Positions 61,826-64,000 of a stretch of DNA of 64,000 nt are shown here, piece after piece. Source of the stretch: Polytrichum commune (lineage: Eukaryota > Streptophyta > Polytrichopsida > Polytrichales > Polytrichaceae). The DNA lies in contig OX485804.1 of the NCBI GenBank assembly GCA_950295325.1, forward strand, positions 41,342,429-41,406,428, in the 5' to 3' direction. A program made the position numbers and the translations under genes. The notes below the pieces were generated by a model. It had not been told where the DNA came from and searched no databases. It was given only the letters and a program-made list of their open reading frames with translations. The number at the start of each line of letters is the position of its first letter. Position 1 is the stretch's first letter.

Positions 61826-64000
61826 TCATTTGAAGTTGGAAAGCTTTCTCTTCGGCAACGGGAACTCCAGAAAACTCCTCCGGCGTTTTAAAGAGTTGTC
61901 GCCTGCCCTCTCTGGAAACGAGGTTGTCGTAGGAGTCAATGGCATCCGTGTAACCCCTTGTGCAATAAGCTGGTTTTGCTTGCCCCGAATGTGCCTAAGG
62001 CCAGCGATCAAGTGAGTTTGTAGAACAGGATGTTGCTCAGCCTTGAGTGCAAGGGTGGCGTAAATGTCGTGCGCGGTTGCGGCAGTAGGTGCTTGTGAAG
62101 AATTCTCTTGGGAAAGGGGAGTCGAATGGAAGGAGTCCATCTGGGTAAACTGAGAGGAGAACTGCGAGGGGTTCTGTTCGTCGTCCACAGTCAAAGGGTC
62201 CACAGGAGTTAGAGTGATGTGATCTTCGACAACATCAATTTGCAGAACATTGTCCTGCACCACAGGTTCAACTTCGATTGGTGTGCCCATGTCTTCCGGA
62301 ACATGGATTTGAGTAGTCTGTTGTGACAGTCCTGCGTAGCAACGCGCAATTGGAGTGGCGCGCTGAGTTCCATGTCGTGTACCAGCTTCACGCACTATGG
62401 CACCATCTTCAATTCCAGGGTGGAGCATCTTGAAGACTTTAATGGTGTGCTTGCAAATCATGCCCTCTTTGGCGACGGGGCAGTTGCATTGTGCCCATTC
62501 AGAGTCCGGACATTTGATGGTCCACACCTTCGGGCGGTTGTTTACAGACCCCACATATGCAACATCCTCGTCCATACAAATGAGGACGTTACTATCAGGT
62601 ATGTCGTTGGCTCCCATAATTGCAGATGCAACAATACCCTCTTGTTTCTTGTTGCGTATATATCCGTATGCTTTGCATTGGACATTGTACCAGTAATGAG
62701 TCAAAACGTCACCCGTTAGATGATAAATAAGCCAGTCCATGCGCCTACCCACAAATCTCTCTTTGGCAGAGTTTAGAACACTCTTCAAATTGTTGTGATA
62801 GGATTCAATAGCCGCGTTAGTGTTCTGTCCTGCATGTGGTATCCGTCGCGCTCCGACGCACCACATTGGTGTCTTGACTCGCCAAACATCGTTCATGTAT
62901 GTCATGAACGCACTCGCCAATGGACGAGTGTTAGATATATTGTCAAGTTGGTCGAGGGCCCAGTCGATAGGATCATCGTCAACCTTGCAACCTTTCCCGT
63001 ACATTATGTCGCCGAGCATTTGAAGAACAATGTTGCGTTCTGCAGCGCTTGAAATTTTTTTGATGGCGTTCTCTGCCCATGACTTTCTGACATGCCACAA
63101 GCACAAGAAAATTTTGGCTTGCGGCCACACCATGTTGCGCAAGAGACAGAACAACAGATTATGAGCTCAGAGGATGAACACTGAGGAAAATACCTGTAAC
63201 AGTGAGGAATTAATAATTAACACCAATATGCAATGCAGGACACTGCATTACATATTGGGGTGAGACTACAAAGTAAAAGTTGCAGAACAGACAATAATTG
63301 CTTACCCAAGTGTGTTTATTTCAGCCTGAGCATTGTCAACGATAATAGAGGATGGTAACCAATCATTTTTGAACCCTTGAACCCTGTCATGCAGCGCTTG
63401 AAGAACTGGGCGGAGATCTTGTTCACGTGTCCGCGAAATGACAAAGAAAGCCACTGGTATGCCATTTCTCCAATCATCGAACACCATAACAGTGTAGAGT
63501 GGGTACTGTAGAAACAATGAACATCATTGTTAGTATAGGGCAGAACATGGTTGAAACAAATTGACTGGCAGTATGAGAAAATCATCACAGAACATGATGA
63601 CGAAGATGAAGGACATGGACATTAGCTTACCCTAGTCTGGCTGGTACCAAACGTGGCGTCAATGGAAAGAGCGCTGTTGTGACCGAAGTTTGCCATCATT
63701 TCAAGTTGCCATTTTGTTTGTATGCCTATGGTGAAAGGTGAGTCGTCTTGTGTTTGAGAATTAAGGTCCAGTAGCGAGTGCTCTTGGTAGTAGAACACGC
63801 TGTCTGGATTCTTTGCTGCCCACATACGGACGCTAATCGGGTCGGACGGATGTTTCTCCCACAGATCTTCAGCCCTCTTTCGACATATGTTTCTGACGTC
63901 GCACGGCAACAAGAATGTGTCGCGCGTCACCACTCCATTACACACGGCAAGCTCACGAACCTCTTTGGTGTGTTGTTGCATGATTTGGGCAGGGGATAAC
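61826..64000 (-). CDS. MULE transposase (5' end outside window)
   Basis: Catalyses cut-and-paste movement of Mutator-like elements. Exons on the minus strand: from beyond the window to 63631, 63505-63306, and about 63165-61826 (stop at 61826-61828). The DDE residues are visible: D in ALSIDATFG (63660), D in SIIVDNAQAEI (63337), and E in NTNAAIESYHNN (62806). KIFLCLWHVRKSW is the usual block between the second D and E. A SWIM finger (CNCPVAKEGMICKH) follows, then a Gln/Thr/Ser-rich tail ending in a basic stretch. The donor after 63631 and both boundaries of the middle exon are good GT-AG sites. The acceptor of the last exon is unclear: the best AG (before 63165) is out of phase with the previous donor, so there may be a missed small exon or decay. 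Otherwise it is open and looks nearly intact. Confidence 0.85.

Larger units (their letters stand above)
53730..64000. mobile_element. Large Mutator-type element carrying a ULP1-like gene and a transposase (right end outside window)
   Basis: A ULP1-like protease gene (+) and a MULE transposase gene (-) converge with 651 bp between their stop codons. Capture and spread of ULP-like genes by plant MULEs (the Kaonashi group) is known. The minisatellites at the left and the AGAACA/TGTTCT words spread through introns and flanks of both genes support one unit. The left end is not defined: it should lie between the foldback element (ends 53722) and the ULP gene. The right end is beyond the window, so inverted ends and target duplication cannot be tested. 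Confidence 0.6.

Noticed and set aside
1-64000. CRISPR arrays, bacterial operons, tRNA or rRNA genes
   Set aside because: The tandem arrays have no unique spacers and the genes are spliced eukaryotic genes. I saw no tRNA cloverleaf or rRNA sequence, though a tRNA could be missed by eye.

Overview
This is a window of nuclear DNA from a land plant. The evidence is a plant-type mitochondrial ADP/ATP carrier with a long N-terminal extension, a DUF641/GIL1-like gene (a land-plant family), a two-exon F-box protein gene, Ty1/copia and Mutator-like (MULE) elements, and GT-AG introns throughout. Gene density is low (about five host loci in 64 kb) and most of the space is decayed transposons and repeats. 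That fits a repeat-rich genome such as a fern, lycophyte or bryophyte, but the sequence alone does not fix the clade.

Layout. 1-1945: last four exons of the eIF2-beta gene (+), with a small inverted-repeat element in one intron. 2-11 kb: intergenic, with relic repeats, small terminal-inverted-repeat elements, and a relic copy of the first exon and upstream region of the next gene. 10.99-13.63 kb: GIL1-like DUF641 gene (-), followed by the intact copy of its upstream region to about 15.1 kb. 15.36-16.89 kb: a non-autonomous MULE with long inverted ends and a perfect 9-bp target duplication. 18.74-24.04 kb: a degenerate Ty1/copia retrotransposon with both LTRs.

24.64-45.39 kb: two ADP/ATP carrier genes in inverted orientation. 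They lie in 2,826-bp arms that look identical, separated by 15.1 kb. The left gene also keeps an older, diverged copy of its 5' intron sequence, which suggests recent gene conversion or templated duplication. The spacer holds a 2.6-kb PIF/Harbinger-like element, a copia relic, a minisatellite and a small inverted-repeat element.

47.78-49.84 kb: a complete two-exon F-box gene (-). 53.1-53.7 kb: a foldback element whose arms contain 34-bp tandem repeats. From about 53.8 kb to the right edge the sequence appears to be one large Mutator-type element. Three successive minisatellites (14, 23 and 24 bp) lead to a seven-exon gene encoding a ULP1/C48-type cysteine protease with an intact His-Asp-Gln-Cys set (55.9-61.2 kb, +). 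It converges with a MULE transposase gene (-) that has D, D and E residues and a SWIM finger and runs off the window. Both genes' introns and flanks are full of AGAACA/TGTTCT words.

Exon models were built by eye from open frames, splice signals and phase. They have not been checked against transcripts or databases.
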